Positions 9,141-17,127 of a DNA stretch of 64,000 nucleotides are shown here, piece after piece. The notes below the pieces were generated by a model. That model saw only the letters and a list, made by a program, of their open reading frames with translations, was not told where the DNA came from and made no database searches. Position numbers and translations under genes: made by a program. Positions within the stretch are counted from its first letter, which is position 1, and each line of letters opens with the position of its first letter. The stretch is from Sinobaca qinghaiensis (GTDB taxonomy: Bacteria > Bacillota > Bacilli > Bacillales > Marinococcaceae): contig NZ_RAPK01000007.1 of NCBI RefSeq assembly GCF_003610495.1, positions 1 through 64,000 of the forward strand, in the 5' to 3' direction.

Positions 9141-10073
9141 CTAATCGCGAAGTTTGCGTCCCGTTAAATGGAGAAACACATCTTCGAGTGACGGAACGCT
9201 GACGTTCACATTGGTGACCTGGGCTTTATGCCGTTCGGTAATTTGAAAAACCCGGCTTAAAAGGCGGCTTCCCTTAGGTACAATCAGCTTCAGGCCGTTC
9301 TCGGTTTCTGATGCACGCAGGATGTCTTGATGATGCTGAAGTTCGTCATACATCGCTGGATACACCCGGTCAAAATCGATATAAATGGTTTCTTCGGCAG
9401 AAAGAATATTTTTCAGCTCCTCCTTTGTGCCGGATGAAATAACCTTTCCATGATCCATAATATACACCCGGTCACAGAGCCGCTCGACTTCCTCCATATA
9501 ATGGCTCGTGTACAACACGGTCATTCCTCTTTCTATATTTAAGTTTCGGATCATTTCCAGAATATAGCTGCGGGACTGAGGATCAATGCCAACTGTCGGC
9601 TCGTCCATAATTAGAATTTCCGGGTCATGCAGAAGCGCTGCCGCAATATTGACCCGCCGTTTCATGCCGCCGGAATACGTCTTAACTATATCTTTCTGGC
9701 GGTCTTCCAGTCCGACCAGCCTGCACACCTCCTGTATTTTTGCTGCCAGTCCGGCTTTGCTCATACCGTACATCTGGCCGAAGAAGAGCAGGTTTTCATA
9801 GGCAGACAGCTCTTCATATAATGCGATATCCTGCGGTACAATGCCGATTACCTTGCGGATCGCTGCCGGTTTTTTAATCACACTGCTGCCGTTCAGCTTC
9901 ACGTCGCCGCTGCTCGGCTTAATGAGGGATGAAATAATGGAAATAGTCGTTGATTTCCCGGCTCCGTTTGGTCCGAGCAGACCGATCGACTCGCCTTTTT
10001 CCAAATAAAGATTCATTCCCTCCACTACATTTCTGCCCTTAAATGATTTGGAAACATTCTCTACCTCCAGCAT
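9141..10073 (-). CDS. lnrL: ABC transporter ATPase, LnrL-like
   Basis: 310-residue ABC ATPase of the DrrA/CcmA type. Walker A is GPNGAGKST (near 35-43), the Q-loop is IVPQD, the signature is YSGGMKRR, Walker B is ILIMDEPTVGID, and the switch His is in TSHYMEE. The roughly 90-residue C-terminal extension ends in a conserved LEDVFLHLTGR tail. An AAGGAGG site precedes the ATG. It is first in the exporter unit, which a terminator-like hairpin at 10111-10140 separates from the two-component genes. Confidence 0.82.
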   Translation of the reverse strand: MLEVENVSKSFKGRNVVEGMNLYLEKGESIGLLGPNGAGKSTTISIISSLIKPSSGDVKLNGSSVIKKPAAIRKVIGIVPQDIALYEELSAYENLLFFGQMYGMSKAGLAAKIQEVCRLVGLEDRQKDIVKTYSGGMKRRVNIAAALLHDPEILIMDEPTVGIDPQSRSYILEMIRNLNIERGMTVLYTSHYMEEVERLCDRVYIMDHGKVISSGTKEELKNILSAEETIYIDFDRVYPAMYDELQHHQDILRASETENGLKLIVPKGSRLLSRVFQITERHKAQVTNVNVSVPSLEDVFLHLTGRKLRD

Positions 10074-10110
10074 AGACGTACCTCCTTCTTTTGTAGTTAT
10101 ATGTAGTATA

Positions 10111-10140
10111 TAAACAAAAAGACAGTGCTCCCACTGTCTT
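10111..10140 (-). terminator. Intrinsic terminator between lnrK-like and lnrL-like genes
   Basis: Read on the minus strand, AAGACAGTG and CACTGTCTT (10132-10140 and 10119-10127) form a 9-bp stem with a 4-nt loop, followed by TTTTTGTTTA. It suggests the exporter has its own promoter in the remaining about 40 nt, which hold the AT-rich near-repeats TATATACTACATATA; this is inference. Confidence 0.75.
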
Positions 10141-10183
10141 AGGTCATCGATGCTGCATTACCGGGATGACTTTCGTCATTTCT

Positions 10184-10825
10184 TTACACCATCTGATTGC
10201 GGATCGCATAAATCGCAAGCTGGGTCCGATCCCGAAGCTCCAGCTTATCGAGAATTACACTGATCTGATTTTTTACCGTGCCGATAGAAAGATGAAGGGT
10301 ATCCGCTATTTCTTTATTGTTCATCCCTTTTCCCACGCAGCAGATGAGCGCCACTTCCCGATCGGTCAGTGATGGATCCAGAAACTGTTTTTCCTGAGGG
10401 CTGCGTCCGATTAAATTAGGAAGCACCTTGGCTGCGACATGGCTTTCCAGGACGAGTCCACCCTCAAGGCAGGTGTGGATGGAGCGGATCAGCTCCTCCG
10501 TGTCCGCATTTTTCAGCAGGTAGCCTCTCGCTCCGTTTTTCAGCGCTTCAATCGCATACTCATCGTCGTTGAATGTCGTGAGCATGAGAATTTTCATCTG
10601 CGGATAGTCTTCATGCAGTTTTTTTGCAGCTTTCAGTCCATCCATAACCGGCATACGGATATCAAGAATGGCGATATCAAAGAATTTTCCGCTCTGACAA
10701 AGCTCTACGGCTTCGAGGCCGTTTGCTGCCTCCCCGCTCACGAGCATGTCCTCGTCCGTTTCAATCATTACTTTCAGTCCCTGTCGCACCATCTTCTGGT
10801 CCTCCGCCAGCAGTATATGAATCAA
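10184..10825 (-). CDS. lnrK: NarL/FixJ-type response regulator, LnrK-like
   Basis: 213-residue response regulator. The receiver domain (about 1-115) has acidic DQ near the start, the phospho-acceptor Asp in IAILDIRMP and Lys in YLLKNAD; the C-terminal LuxR helix-turn-helix (LTDREVALICCVGKGMNNKEIA) binds DNA. I place the start at TTG 10825, 8 nt after AAGGAGG; GTG 10834 overlaps that site and is unlikely. It overlaps the kinase gene by 65 nt. In B. subtilis LnrK activates lnrLMN after envelope insult. Confidence 0.78.
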   Translation of the reverse strand: MIHILLAEDQKMVRQGLKVMIETDEDMLVSGEAANGLEAVELCQSGKFFDIAILDIRMPVMDGLKAAKKLHEDYPQMKILMLTTFNDDEYAIEALKNGARGYLLKNADTEELIRSIHTCLEGGLVLESHVAAKVLPNLIGRSPQEKQFLDPSLTDREVALICCVGKGMNNKEIADTLHLSIGTVKNQISVILDKLELRDRTQLAIYAIRNQMV

Positions 10826-11963
10826 TATCTCCACCTCCTTCCTGTTCCAATGGCAGTGTTCCCGTTACAATAAATGTCTCTTGATATGTTTCTACTTTCA
10901 AAGCGCCTCCTGCTTCCTCCATTCGTTCTCTCATGGAGGAAAGACCAAAGCCTTCTTTTAGAAAATTTCCGGATTTAACAGGGTTGCTTACAATAAACCG
11001 GAAAATATGGCCGGCCGGCGCTTCAAATGTGATGCTTATTTGATTGGAACTGCCGTGTTTCATGGCGTTCGTAATTGCTTCCTGCACGCCTCGGTAAACG
11101 GCTATAGACTGCACGTTGCTTAAAGGGGCCGTAAGTGCTCTCTCTTTAATGGTAAAATGGATCGTCACCATACTTTCTGCTTCCAACTTGCGGATAAGCA
11201 GCAAAATCGCCGGGAGTCCTGCACTTTCGTCACGCTTCAGTGATTTCACAGCCGATCTTGTTTCTTCCAGACTTTCATTAGTAAGCTGCTTCAGCGCCTG
11301 CAGTTCTTCCTGTTTCTCCGGAGCGTGCTGGATTCTGAAGACTTCCAGCTGCATTAACAGAGCCGTTAATTTATGGCCGACCGAATCGTGGATTTCTCTT
11401 GCAATCTGGGTCCGCTCTTCCCGGCGCACCGCCTGTTCTCCTGAAATTAAAGAGCGTTTCATCCGGCGGAATTCTGTAAATAAAACTTCATTTCGTTGGG
11501 ACAGCCGCTGTTCTTTCATATACATAAACTTATACATGGCTAATCCCGAACCAGCAGTTAGTATGTAAAGCAGAAAAAAGCTTACGTTGACCGCCATCCC
11601 GCCCAGTGCCGCAAAAACAATAAGTACGACACCAAGTCCGGCTGCATATGAACCAGGCAGATAAAAAACCGCCAGTCCGCCGAGCAGCGAATAAACGAGC
11701 AGCAGTTCATACATAGGCTCCGCAGTTCCCACCGGAAACGCCGCCGCACCGGCAAGCAGACCCAACAGCAGGATAAGCCCGGCCTGTGCTTTCGAATGGT
11801 CATCTGCGAGGGGAAGCAGAAAAAACACGGTAAAAAAGAAAGCCGCCAGCAGGACTTTCAACGGAAGCTCTACTAACGAAGATGGGGTAAGTAAAATGGA
11901 TCCCCATGCTCCCATCAAAAGCAGGAGCCATATCCAAAACTGATGCCGTTCTACTATATGCAT
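10761..11963 (-). CDS. lnrJ: HisKA_3-type sensor histidine kinase, LnrJ-like
   Basis: 400-residue kinase. The N-terminal third has about five to six closely packed transmembrane helices with almost no outer domain, typical of intramembrane-sensing kinases. A cytoplasmic linker leads to the HisKA_3 dimerisation/phospho-transfer motif (AREIHDSVGHKLTALLMQL) and an HATPase domain (N box EAITNAMKHGSS). The minus-strand GGGGTGAAG site precedes the ATG. The last about 20 residues are Gly/Asp-rich and are encoded across the start of the regulator gene. A one-base shift there would end the kinase at a TGA overlapping the regulator's TTG start, so this tail may be recent read-through. Confidence 0.78.
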   Translation of the reverse strand: MHIVERHQFWIWLLLLMGAWGSILLTPSSLVELPLKVLLAAFFFTVFFLLPLADDHSKAQAGLILLLGLLAGAAAFPVGTAEPMYELLLVYSLLGGLAVFYLPGSYAAGLGVVLIVFAALGGMAVNVSFFLLYILTAGSGLAMYKFMYMKEQRLSQRNEVLFTEFRRMKRSLISGEQAVRREERTQIAREIHDSVGHKLTALLMQLEVFRIQHAPEKQEELQALKQLTNESLEETRSAVKSLKRDESAGLPAILLLIRKLEAESMVTIHFTIKERALTAPLSNVQSIAVYRGVQEAITNAMKHGSSNQISITFEAPAGHIFRFIVSNPVKSGNFLKEGFGLSSMRERMEEAGGALKVETYQETFIVTGTLPLEQEGGGDIDSYTAGGGPEDGATGTESND

Positions 11964-12200
11964 CGTGCTTCACCCCGCCCCAGGTTTTTCTTTAACTTTA
12001 TCACATATAGCTACAAGGATTTATATGGAATTTTTAAGTGATTTTGTGTATTAGCTGCTTTTTTATTTATAATATATTATGATGCGTGAAATTATTTATG
12101 TTATTACCTTTGTTCACACCTCCGGCAAAAAATACAGTCTATTTTTCCAGCTGTCTTTTTCTTATAGTTAAACGATACACATAGAAAGAGGTTTTTTGTG

Positions 12201-12836
12201 ATGAAAATAAATGCTCCTAAGATCCCGGACAATCTTTTCCCAAAAGAATTTAATACTATTTTGACCGAAGAAGATCCGGAGCTCGAACTTTGTTCCATTT
12301 CGGATTCTTCCTTTGAAGCGGAAACGCTGCCACGGGCTCGTTTGTCGAAGATGATTATTAAGAACTGCCGGTTCGCACACACGGTCTTCCGGGACATTGA
12401 CTTAACTGATGTGGAGTTTGAAAACTGCGATTTCTCCAATGCTGATTTAAGCCATTCTTCCATTCACCGCGTCGTATTCCGCAGCTGCAAGCTGCTCGGG
12501 GTCAACTTTACCGAATCCCGGATCGGCCATGTGTCATTTGAGAATTCCCTTTTAAACCTGACAGCGTTCGGCGAGTCCAAATGCGAAAAAACTGCCTTTC
12601 AGGACAGCTCGCTGGTGCACACTGATTTCTATGACTGTCTCTTTAAAAATGTCGCCTTCCAGTTCTGCAATATTACGAATGCCAACTTTGAGAAAACGTC
12701 CTTAAAAGGAATCGATATCAGCACATCTACGTTTGATTCTCTTACGATATCTCCTGAAAACTTATTCGGCTGTAAAGTTTCCAGTTACCAGGCCCTGCAG
12801 TTTGCAGCTCTTCTCGGGCTCGACATTGTCGATTAA
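12201..12836 (+). CDS. Pentapeptide-repeat protein with Qnr-like C-terminus
   Basis: 211 residues dominated by A(D/N)LXX-type five-residue repeats from about residue 50 to 185, for example NCDFSNADLS, FTESRIGHVSFENS and ITNANFEKTSLKG. Such repeats fold into a right-handed quadrilateral beta-helix. The tail (SSYQALQFAALLGLDIV) resembles the C-terminal dimerisation helix of Qnr/EfsQnr proteins, which protect DNA gyrase from quinolones and toxins. Size also fits Qnr (about 215 residues). Gyrase protection is an inference. The start is ATG 12201 or GTG 12198, downstream of AGAGG. It is divergent from the LnrJ-like kinase gene. Confidence 0.75.
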   Translation: MKINAPKIPDNLFPKEFNTILTEEDPELELCSISDSSFEAETLPRARLSKMIIKNCRFAHTVFRDIDLTDVEFENCDFSNADLSHSSIHRVVFRSCKLLGVNFTESRIGHVSFENSLLNLTAFGESKCEKTAFQDSSLVHTDFYDCLFKNVAFQFCNITNANFEKTSLKGIDISTSTFDSLTISPENLFGCKVSSYQALQFAALLGLDIVD

Positions 12837-12851
12837 TTTTTTTCTATTCCA

Positions 12852-12887
12852 TAAAAAATTCTGTCTGCGTTTTTAGCACGCAGACAG
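12852..12887 (-). terminator. Terminator of the sigY operon
   Basis: CTGTCTGCGT (12861-12870) pairs with ACGCAGACAG (12878-12887). On the minus strand the stem is followed by AATTTTTT, so it ends the yxlG transcript. No clear plus-strand T run follows it. Confidence 0.8.
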
Positions 12888-12907
12888 ATTCGTGTTGTCC
12901 ATTTCTT

Positions 12908-13669
12908 TTACAGCAGCCAATCGGTTTTTTTCATATAGCTCACAGAAGCTGCAATAAGTATTGCTGCCAGCACGACACTTATAATAATCGGTGGTGCTAC
13001 AACGATATCCGCTTGTAGATCCGCTGCGGCCTCCGGCAGAATGCCTGGCGTCCATGACGTTAGTTCTCCAAACATGGAAGCTGACAGATTTAGTAAAAGC
13101 AGTGTAATAAGAGCTCCTGCTGCCGCTACACTCGTACGTTTGCTCACTGTACTCCAGACAAGTGCTGTCGTAACGACAAATAGCAGCCACACCCAATAGA
13201 CAAATATCGAAAAAAGAATCTCTCCGGCCGGCAGCGGTTCAAATAAAATGCCAATGTAATATATTGCCGCAGCGCTGCCCAGCGCATAGCTTATTGTCGT
13301 TATGCCTAATGCTGACACCCACTTTGAGAACCAATAGGCGTAATAGTTCGTTGGTTTGCTTAGTATAAGTATGGTTTCCCCGCTCCTGCGCTCGCTGCTT
13401 ATACTTCCCATAAATGCAAGAACGAGAATAAATGTGCCAACCTGGGTGAACTGCCCGAGTGTTTCCCCGTAGACCTGTCCGGCTGTTGGTGTTGGAATCG
13501 CGATAAGCGTATTTTCCGGCAGGCCGCCAAACTGTTCAAGAATATCCTCCATATAAAAACTAGAGACCGGCTGCAACATCGCCAGCCCAATGAAAAACAC
13601 GGGAAGCCATAACCAGCGGTAGCTGCGGAACGTTTCCAGCAGCTCCTTTCTTAATAGGACGTTAAACAT
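12908..13669 (-). CDS. yxlG: ABC-2 type permease, YxlG-like
   Basis: 253-residue membrane protein with six predicted helices and the KELLETFRSYRWLW N-terminal motif of ABC-2 permeases. Last gene of a six-gene unit whose order and sizes match B. subtilis sigY-yxlCDEFG. It overlaps the ATPase gene by 8 nt. With YxlF it would form an export complex; in B. subtilis the cargo is unknown and the operon is associated with nitrogen starvation and a toxin-like activity. Cargo here is unknown too. Confidence 0.82.
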   Translation of the reverse strand: MFNVLLRKELLETFRSYRWLWLPVFFIGLAMLQPVSSFYMEDILEQFGGLPENTLIAIPTPTAGQVYGETLGQFTQVGTFILVLAFMGSISSERRSGETILILSKPTNYYAYWFSKWVSALGITTISYALGSAAAIYYIGILFEPLPAGEILFSIFVYWVWLLFVVTTALVWSTVSKRTSVAAAGALITLLLLNLSASMFGELTSWTPGILPEAAADLQADIVVAPPIIISVVLAAILIAASVSYMKKTDWLL

Positions 13670-14564
13670 GTTCCATCACCTCACGAAATAATGTATCTAA
13701 CGACTGGCTGCCGGCAGTTAAACTTCGGACCGTTATTTGATTTTCTATAAGACTCTCCATTACTTTTGCCTGCATGGCGCTTTCTGCTGAAGGTCCTTCT
13801 ATTTCTGCTTTTGTTTCGTTGACATAAATCGTCCACTCCGGATAACGCTTCCGCAGATGTTCGCCCCAGTCATCCAGAGGCACGTCCGTATGAACGGTAA
13901 ATGTTCGATTCGACGACCCGCTCATGAGCTTATCGAGCCGTTCAAAGGCTGCTATCTCCCCTTTGTTCATCATAAGAATGTCATCGGCAATCTGCTCTGC
14001 ATCGTGTAAAATATGGGTGGAGTATAAGATAGTGGTTGTTTTCTTCAGTTCAGCAAGCAGCAGAACAATGTCTTTTCTACCCTGCGGATCAAGTGCTGAC
14101 ATTGGCTCATCCAACAGCAAAAGCCTAGGGCGGTGAATAATGGCCTGGGCAATACCAAGTCTTTGTTTCATGCCCCCGGAAAATTCCGAAATCCGCTGCT
14201 CAGCACTTTCCTGGAGACCCGTCTGTACAAGCACCGTCTCCGCCCGCTTTACCGCTTCTTTACGCGGTAACCCGCCAAGCTCCCCTGCCATCGTTACATA
14301 TTCGCAGGCGTTCATCCAGCCATGAAAGGTGGGGTGCTGGGGCAGAAAGCCGATTTCCGTGCGCGCATCCCGGCCCGTATCGTGCATCACAATCCGCCCG
14401 GCATCCGGCTTCATGATCGCAGCAAGCATATGAAGCGTGGTCGTTTTCCCTGCCCCGTTCATACCGAGAAGCGCCGTGATCTTATGAGACCGAAGACTAA
14501 AAGTAATACGCTTGATGATTTCTGTGCCTGCCATAGCTTTTGATAGGTTTTCCACACTAATCAT
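13662..14564 (-). CDS. yxlF: ABC transporter ATPase, YxlF-like
   Basis: 300-residue ABC ATPase. Walker A GMNGAGKTT lies near 33-41, the Q-loop in GFLPQHP, the signature in FSGGMKQRLGIAQ, Walker B in LLLLDEPMSALDP and the switch His in STHILHD. It overlaps yxlE and yxlG by 8 nt on each side, so translation is probably coupled. It would energise YxlG. Confidence 0.85.
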   Translation of the reverse strand: MISVENLSKAMAGTEIIKRITFSLRSHKITALLGMNGAGKTTTLHMLAAIMKPDAGRIVMHDTGRDARTEIGFLPQHPTFHGWMNACEYVTMAGELGGLPRKEAVKRAETVLVQTGLQESAEQRISEFSGGMKQRLGIAQAIIHRPRLLLLDEPMSALDPQGRKDIVLLLAELKKTTTILYSTHILHDAEQIADDILMMNKGEIAAFERLDKLMSGSSNRTFTVHTDVPLDDWGEHLRKRYPEWTIYVNETKAEIEGPSAESAMQAKVMESLIENQITVRSLTAGSQSLDTLFREVMEHV

Positions 14565-14763
14565 GGGATGACACTCCTTTTGAACGGCCGAAGAGGAAAT
14601 AAATAATCGGGCCGAATGTACTTACGAAAATAATCACAAATGCCCATATCCACTTTTGCCCGCTCTCCTGCGGGCCGCGGTAAAGATCAATAAGGGCTGT
14701 CCCCTTTAATAACAGATCTATGACTAGAATCGGCAGCAGCAGATAAAACAAATCAGTCGTCAT
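14557..14763 (-). CDS. yxlE: PLDc_N-type small membrane protein, YxlE-like
   Basis: 68 residues starting MTTDLFYLLLPILVID, with two transmembrane helices and the W-x-x-F-F-P-x-Y-F-LFGR pattern of the phospholipase D/cardiolipin synthase N-terminal domain (WAFVIIFVSTFGPIIYFLFGR) without any catalytic domain. The frame is open upstream to 14919, but AGGAGG before ATG 14763 marks the real start. It overlaps yxlD by 11 nt. In B. subtilis YxlE helps keep SigY inactive together with YxlC and YxlD. Confidence 0.82.
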   Translation of the reverse strand: MTTDLFYLLLPILVIDLLLKGTALIDLYRGPQESGQKWIWAFVIIFVSTFGPIIYFLFGRSKGVSSHD

Positions 14764-14977
14764 GAGTAAGCCTCCTCTCTCTGTAGGGAATGATATATTT
14801 AATGTAAATAATGTAGACGACAAGCGGGGTCGGCACATTAAGCATGCCCCAGATTCCCCAGAACCAGCGCAGACGGCCGTTTCTGCGGCTGTGAATAAAC
14901 AGAAATGTACTTTGTGCAAACAAAAAGAAAAATATCAGGATGTACAGCCATATAGGAATCTCCTGGAGTTCATTCAT
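14753..14977 (-). CDS. yxlD: Small membrane protein, YxlD-like
   Basis: 74 residues (MNELQEIPIWLYILIFFF) with two transmembrane helices and a positively charged linker (HSRRNGRLRWFWG). ATG 14977 has a strong GAGGAGG site and its ATGA overlaps the yxlC stop. The position and size match YxlD, a negative regulator of SigY; the biochemical role is not known. Confidence 0.75.
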   Translation of the reverse strand: MNELQEIPIWLYILIFFFLFAQSTFLFIHSRRNGRLRWFWGIWGMLNVPTPLVVYIIYIKYIIPYRERRLTHDD

Positions 14978-15257
14978 GCTGCAGCCTCCTCTCCACAATT
15001 AAAAATCCAATCCCCAGTATCGTCGCAGCTGCTTGAAAAACAATGAACACCAGAGGCTCACTTGCGATGAACAGAATAATACCGGTAATGAATATAAGAG
15101 CGATAATGAAAAAAATGTACAGTTCTTTTTTTTGTTTTTGGCGGGTCTGCTTCACCTGCGTAACCATTTCATTTAACGTTGGTTTGTCACCCGGGCTGGA
15201 TTCTTCCATTACCGACAAAGATTGTTTTAATCGTTCCTTCACTTCATTGTCCTTCAT
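14970..15257 (-). CDS. yxlC: Anti-SigY factor, YxlC-like
   Basis: 95 residues: a charged cytoplasmic N-terminal half (KERLKQSLSVMEESSPGDKP, QTRQKQKKE) followed by two transmembrane helices. It overlaps the sigma factor gene by 14 nt, as expected for a cognate anti-sigma factor. YxlC of B. subtilis is required to hold SigY inactive. Homology is judged from architecture and position. Confidence 0.78.
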   Translation of the reverse strand: MKDNEVKERLKQSLSVMEESSPGDKPTLNEMVTQVKQTRQKQKKELYIFFIIALIFITGIILFIASEPLVFIVFQAAATILGIGFLIVERRLQHE

Positions 15258-15768
15258 TGGAAAGCTCCTCTCTCAGACATTTAAGAGCAATATTAAGCCG
15301 TGATTTCACGGTCCCGATCGGAACCTTGCAGATGGCAGCGATGTCTTCGTAGCTGTATCCGTAGTAATGTTTTAAAATAACAGGAACACGGTGTATTTCT
15401 TTCAATTTCTCCAAAGCTGAGGTGACAATCAGCCAATCATCAGAGGAGTGGTGACGGAGCTCCCATTCGAGTTGATGCTGATTGGTGAATTTTTTTGCTC
15501 TTTTCTCTTTTCTTTTCTCATCGGTCCATAGGTTCGTTCCGATTTGTATCAGCCAGGTTGATACTTTTGCTTTCTTTGGATTGTATTGTTTAAAACGTTC
15601 AATTGCTCTAATCATCGTCTCCTGCGTCATGTCTTCAGCCACTGCCGGATGCATGGTCAGCTTCAGAAGGTAGTGATAGACGAAATCATACTGTTCAAGC
15701 AGAACCGCAGCCAGCGCTTCATCGTCTCCTTTTTTTGCGCGCTTTATTCGTTCCTCTGTTTCATCCAT
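15244..15768 (-). CDS. sigY: ECF-type sigma factor SigY
   Basis: 174-residue ECF sigma factor. Sigma region 2 lies at about 20-90 (DFVYHYLLKLTMHPAVAEDMTQET, then KAKVSTWLIQIGTNLW), region 4 at about 115-165 with the helix-turn-helix (YSYEDIAAICKVPIGTVKSRL). ATG 15768 follows AGGGGTGA; the frame is open upstream but that stretch contains the promoter. The five downstream genes and the conserved order identify it as SigY rather than another ECF factor. The autoregulatory promoter candidate is at 15802-15827. Confidence 0.88.
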   Translation of the reverse strand: MDETEERIKRAKKGDDEALAAVLLEQYDFVYHYLLKLTMHPAVAEDMTQETMIRAIERFKQYNPKKAKVSTWLIQIGTNLWTDEKRKEKRAKKFTNQHQLEWELRHHSSDDWLIVTSALEKLKEIHRVPVILKHYYGYSYEDIAAICKVPIGTVKSRLNIALKCLREELSNEGQ

Positions 15769-15801
15769 TACGTCACCCCTTCCGCTGCTTTTCATTAATA
15801 G

Positions 15802-15827
15802 TACGATGAACGTGTGCATTTTGTTCA
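15802..15827 (-). promoter_or_regulatory. Candidate SigY autoregulatory promoter
   Basis: On the minus strand TGAACA (15822-15827), 16 nt, then CGTA (15802-15805). From memory the B. subtilis SigY-dependent promoter of sigY has TGAACG and CGTC at this spacing, so each box differs by one base. It is 34 nt upstream of the sigY start. Confidence 0.55.
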
Positions 15828-15902
15828 TTTTTATTTTATTATCATTTTCAGCGCTTATTTTAAACAACCGAAAACACCGCTGTTGAAGCTGAGCAAATAA
15901 GA

Positions 15903-15943
15903 AAGGAGAGCAAATGCTTTCACCAGCATTTGCTCTCCTTTTT
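15903..15943. terminator. Long terminator hairpin upstream of sigY
   Basis: A 16-bp perfect stem (AAGGAGAGCAAATGCT at 15903-15918 and its complement at 15925-15940) with a 6-nt loop and T run on the plus strand; the minus strand has TTTCTTATTT. It probably ends the small minus-strand gene at 16008-16277 and insulates sigY. Confidence 0.8.
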
Positions 15944-16007
15944 GCTTTTACTTTTAAAAATATAGTGGAGAAAACAATTATTTCTTTCAGTATGTATATG
16001 GAGCTGT

Positions 16008-16277
16008 CTACTCGCTGTCTTTTTCACTAGTTGGATAAAGAATAGACATTAAAAAGAAGATTACATATAAAATTAAGGCAATTTGCGAAAGAAATATACC
16101 AGTAAAACCACCCAATCCTGGAATGATAAAACCAATTAAGATGAAACCCAATGATAGTATTCCTGCTATAAGGGTCAATAAAAAATATGTTTTACTCATG
16201 TTTGAAGCATTTTTAATAAAGAAAACAACGCCTGAAATAAGGAAAGAAATTACTATAGCATAAACATAAAAAGACAA
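16008..16277 (-). CDS. Small three-helix membrane protein, unknown
   Basis: 89 residues, nearly all hydrophobic, with three predicted transmembrane helices (VYAIVISFLISGVVFFI; a second at about 30-52; IFLSQIALILYVIFFLM). I do not recognise a family with certainty; a YesK-like protein is possible. The start is TTG 16277 with AGAGGTG 7 nt upstream. The sequence is noticeably AT-rich, unlike the neighbours on either side of 15.9-17.3 kb. Confidence 0.6.
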   Translation of the reverse strand: MSFYVYAIVISFLISGVVFFIKNASNMSKTYFLLTLIAGILSLGFILIGFIIPGLGGFTGIFLSQIALILYVIFFLMSILYPTSEKDSE

Positions 16278-16325
16278 GTTTTAACACCTCTTTACTAAGG
16301 TCTTCGTTTTCTTCTTATAAAAAGA

Positions 16326-16526
16326 CTATGCAGAGTAATTTTTAAATCCTTTTAAAGCGTTAATTATTCCAATCACCACTCCTGAAACTGCTCCACGAAC
16401 AGCACTTTGAATAATAGTGCTGGTTGTAACTCCACCTCCAATAGTTGCGTGATATATAATGCCAACCAATAGAAAAATAACCACGCTAATAACAGTCCAT
16501 TTTAAGATATTTTTTAAATAATTCAT
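16326..16526 (-). CDS. Small two-helix membrane protein, unknown
   Basis: 66 residues: a basic start (MNYLKNILKW), one hydrophobic helix (TVISVVIFLLVGIIYHATIG) and a glycine/alanine-rich second helix (GAVSGVVIGIINALKG). AGGAGC lies before the ATG. It is AT-rich and next to another small membrane protein, but no function can be assigned. Confidence 0.55.
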   Translation of the reverse strand: MNYLKNILKWTVISVVIFLLVGIIYHATIGGGVTTSTIIQSAVRGAVSGVVIGIINALKGFKNYSA

Positions 16527-16642
16527 GTCTGCTTGCTCCTAAATTTTTGTCCTGATCGTACTATTTTAATTAACTTTTGCCTCTTAATTATTATGAATTG
16601 TTCTTTCAACCAACGCCTGCTTATAAAGTAATTCATCTATAA

Positions 16643-17000
16643 CTACTCTAAAAATTCCAACCGATTCCCGAAGAGATCGTCTATGTAAAATCGTTTAGCT
16701 CCTTTTTATGGTTCATCTTCCATTACGAGTATATTTTTTTCTGTATTTATTCTTTTAAATCTTCCAGATTCTCCACTTCAATAGCAGCGTGGGCTATTTC
16801 GCAGCTATAAATTCATTTTTAATGCCAATTTGCAGTTGATGCTTTCAGCATTGAAACCAAACATCGTCTCTCTTTGCCAGGTTTTCAGGCTTCGTTATCT
16901 CTTCCATACCAAGAATTTATGTAAAGAATTCTTTGGCTTCTGTTTCTGCAGCTTTTGGCGCCGCTAATTCTATATGGTCCAATCCCTTAAACTGGTACAT
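16643..17000 (-). pseudogene. Decayed VOC/glyoxalase-family gene
   Basis: A good AGGAGAG site and ATG at 17000 lead into MYQFKGLDHIELAAPKAAE, the start of a glyoxalase/bleomycin-resistance (VOC) protein. The frame is broken by stop codons after FFT, after WFQC and later, and by at least two frameshifts, while the rest stays readable in other frames: ILGMEEITKPENLAKRDDVW, AHAAIEVENLEDLKE and finally FYIDDLFGNRLEFLE before a stop at 16643. The total span is not a multiple of three. The intact relatives are single-domain VOC proteins of about 120 residues. Confidence 0.82.
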
Positions 17001-17127
17001 TTTATTCTCTCCTTCTTTCTTAAGTTCTTTGAGAGCGAAAAAAATTTCATGCCTGCATTAATCGACTAATTATACTTTTTTAGTGAGATTTCTTATGAAT
17101 AAATATACTTAGTTCTTACTTTACCAA

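Noticed and set aside
12198-12463. Minus-strand frames overlapping the pentapeptide gene
   Set aside because: They are antisense shadows of a repeat-rich gene and lack ribosome sites.
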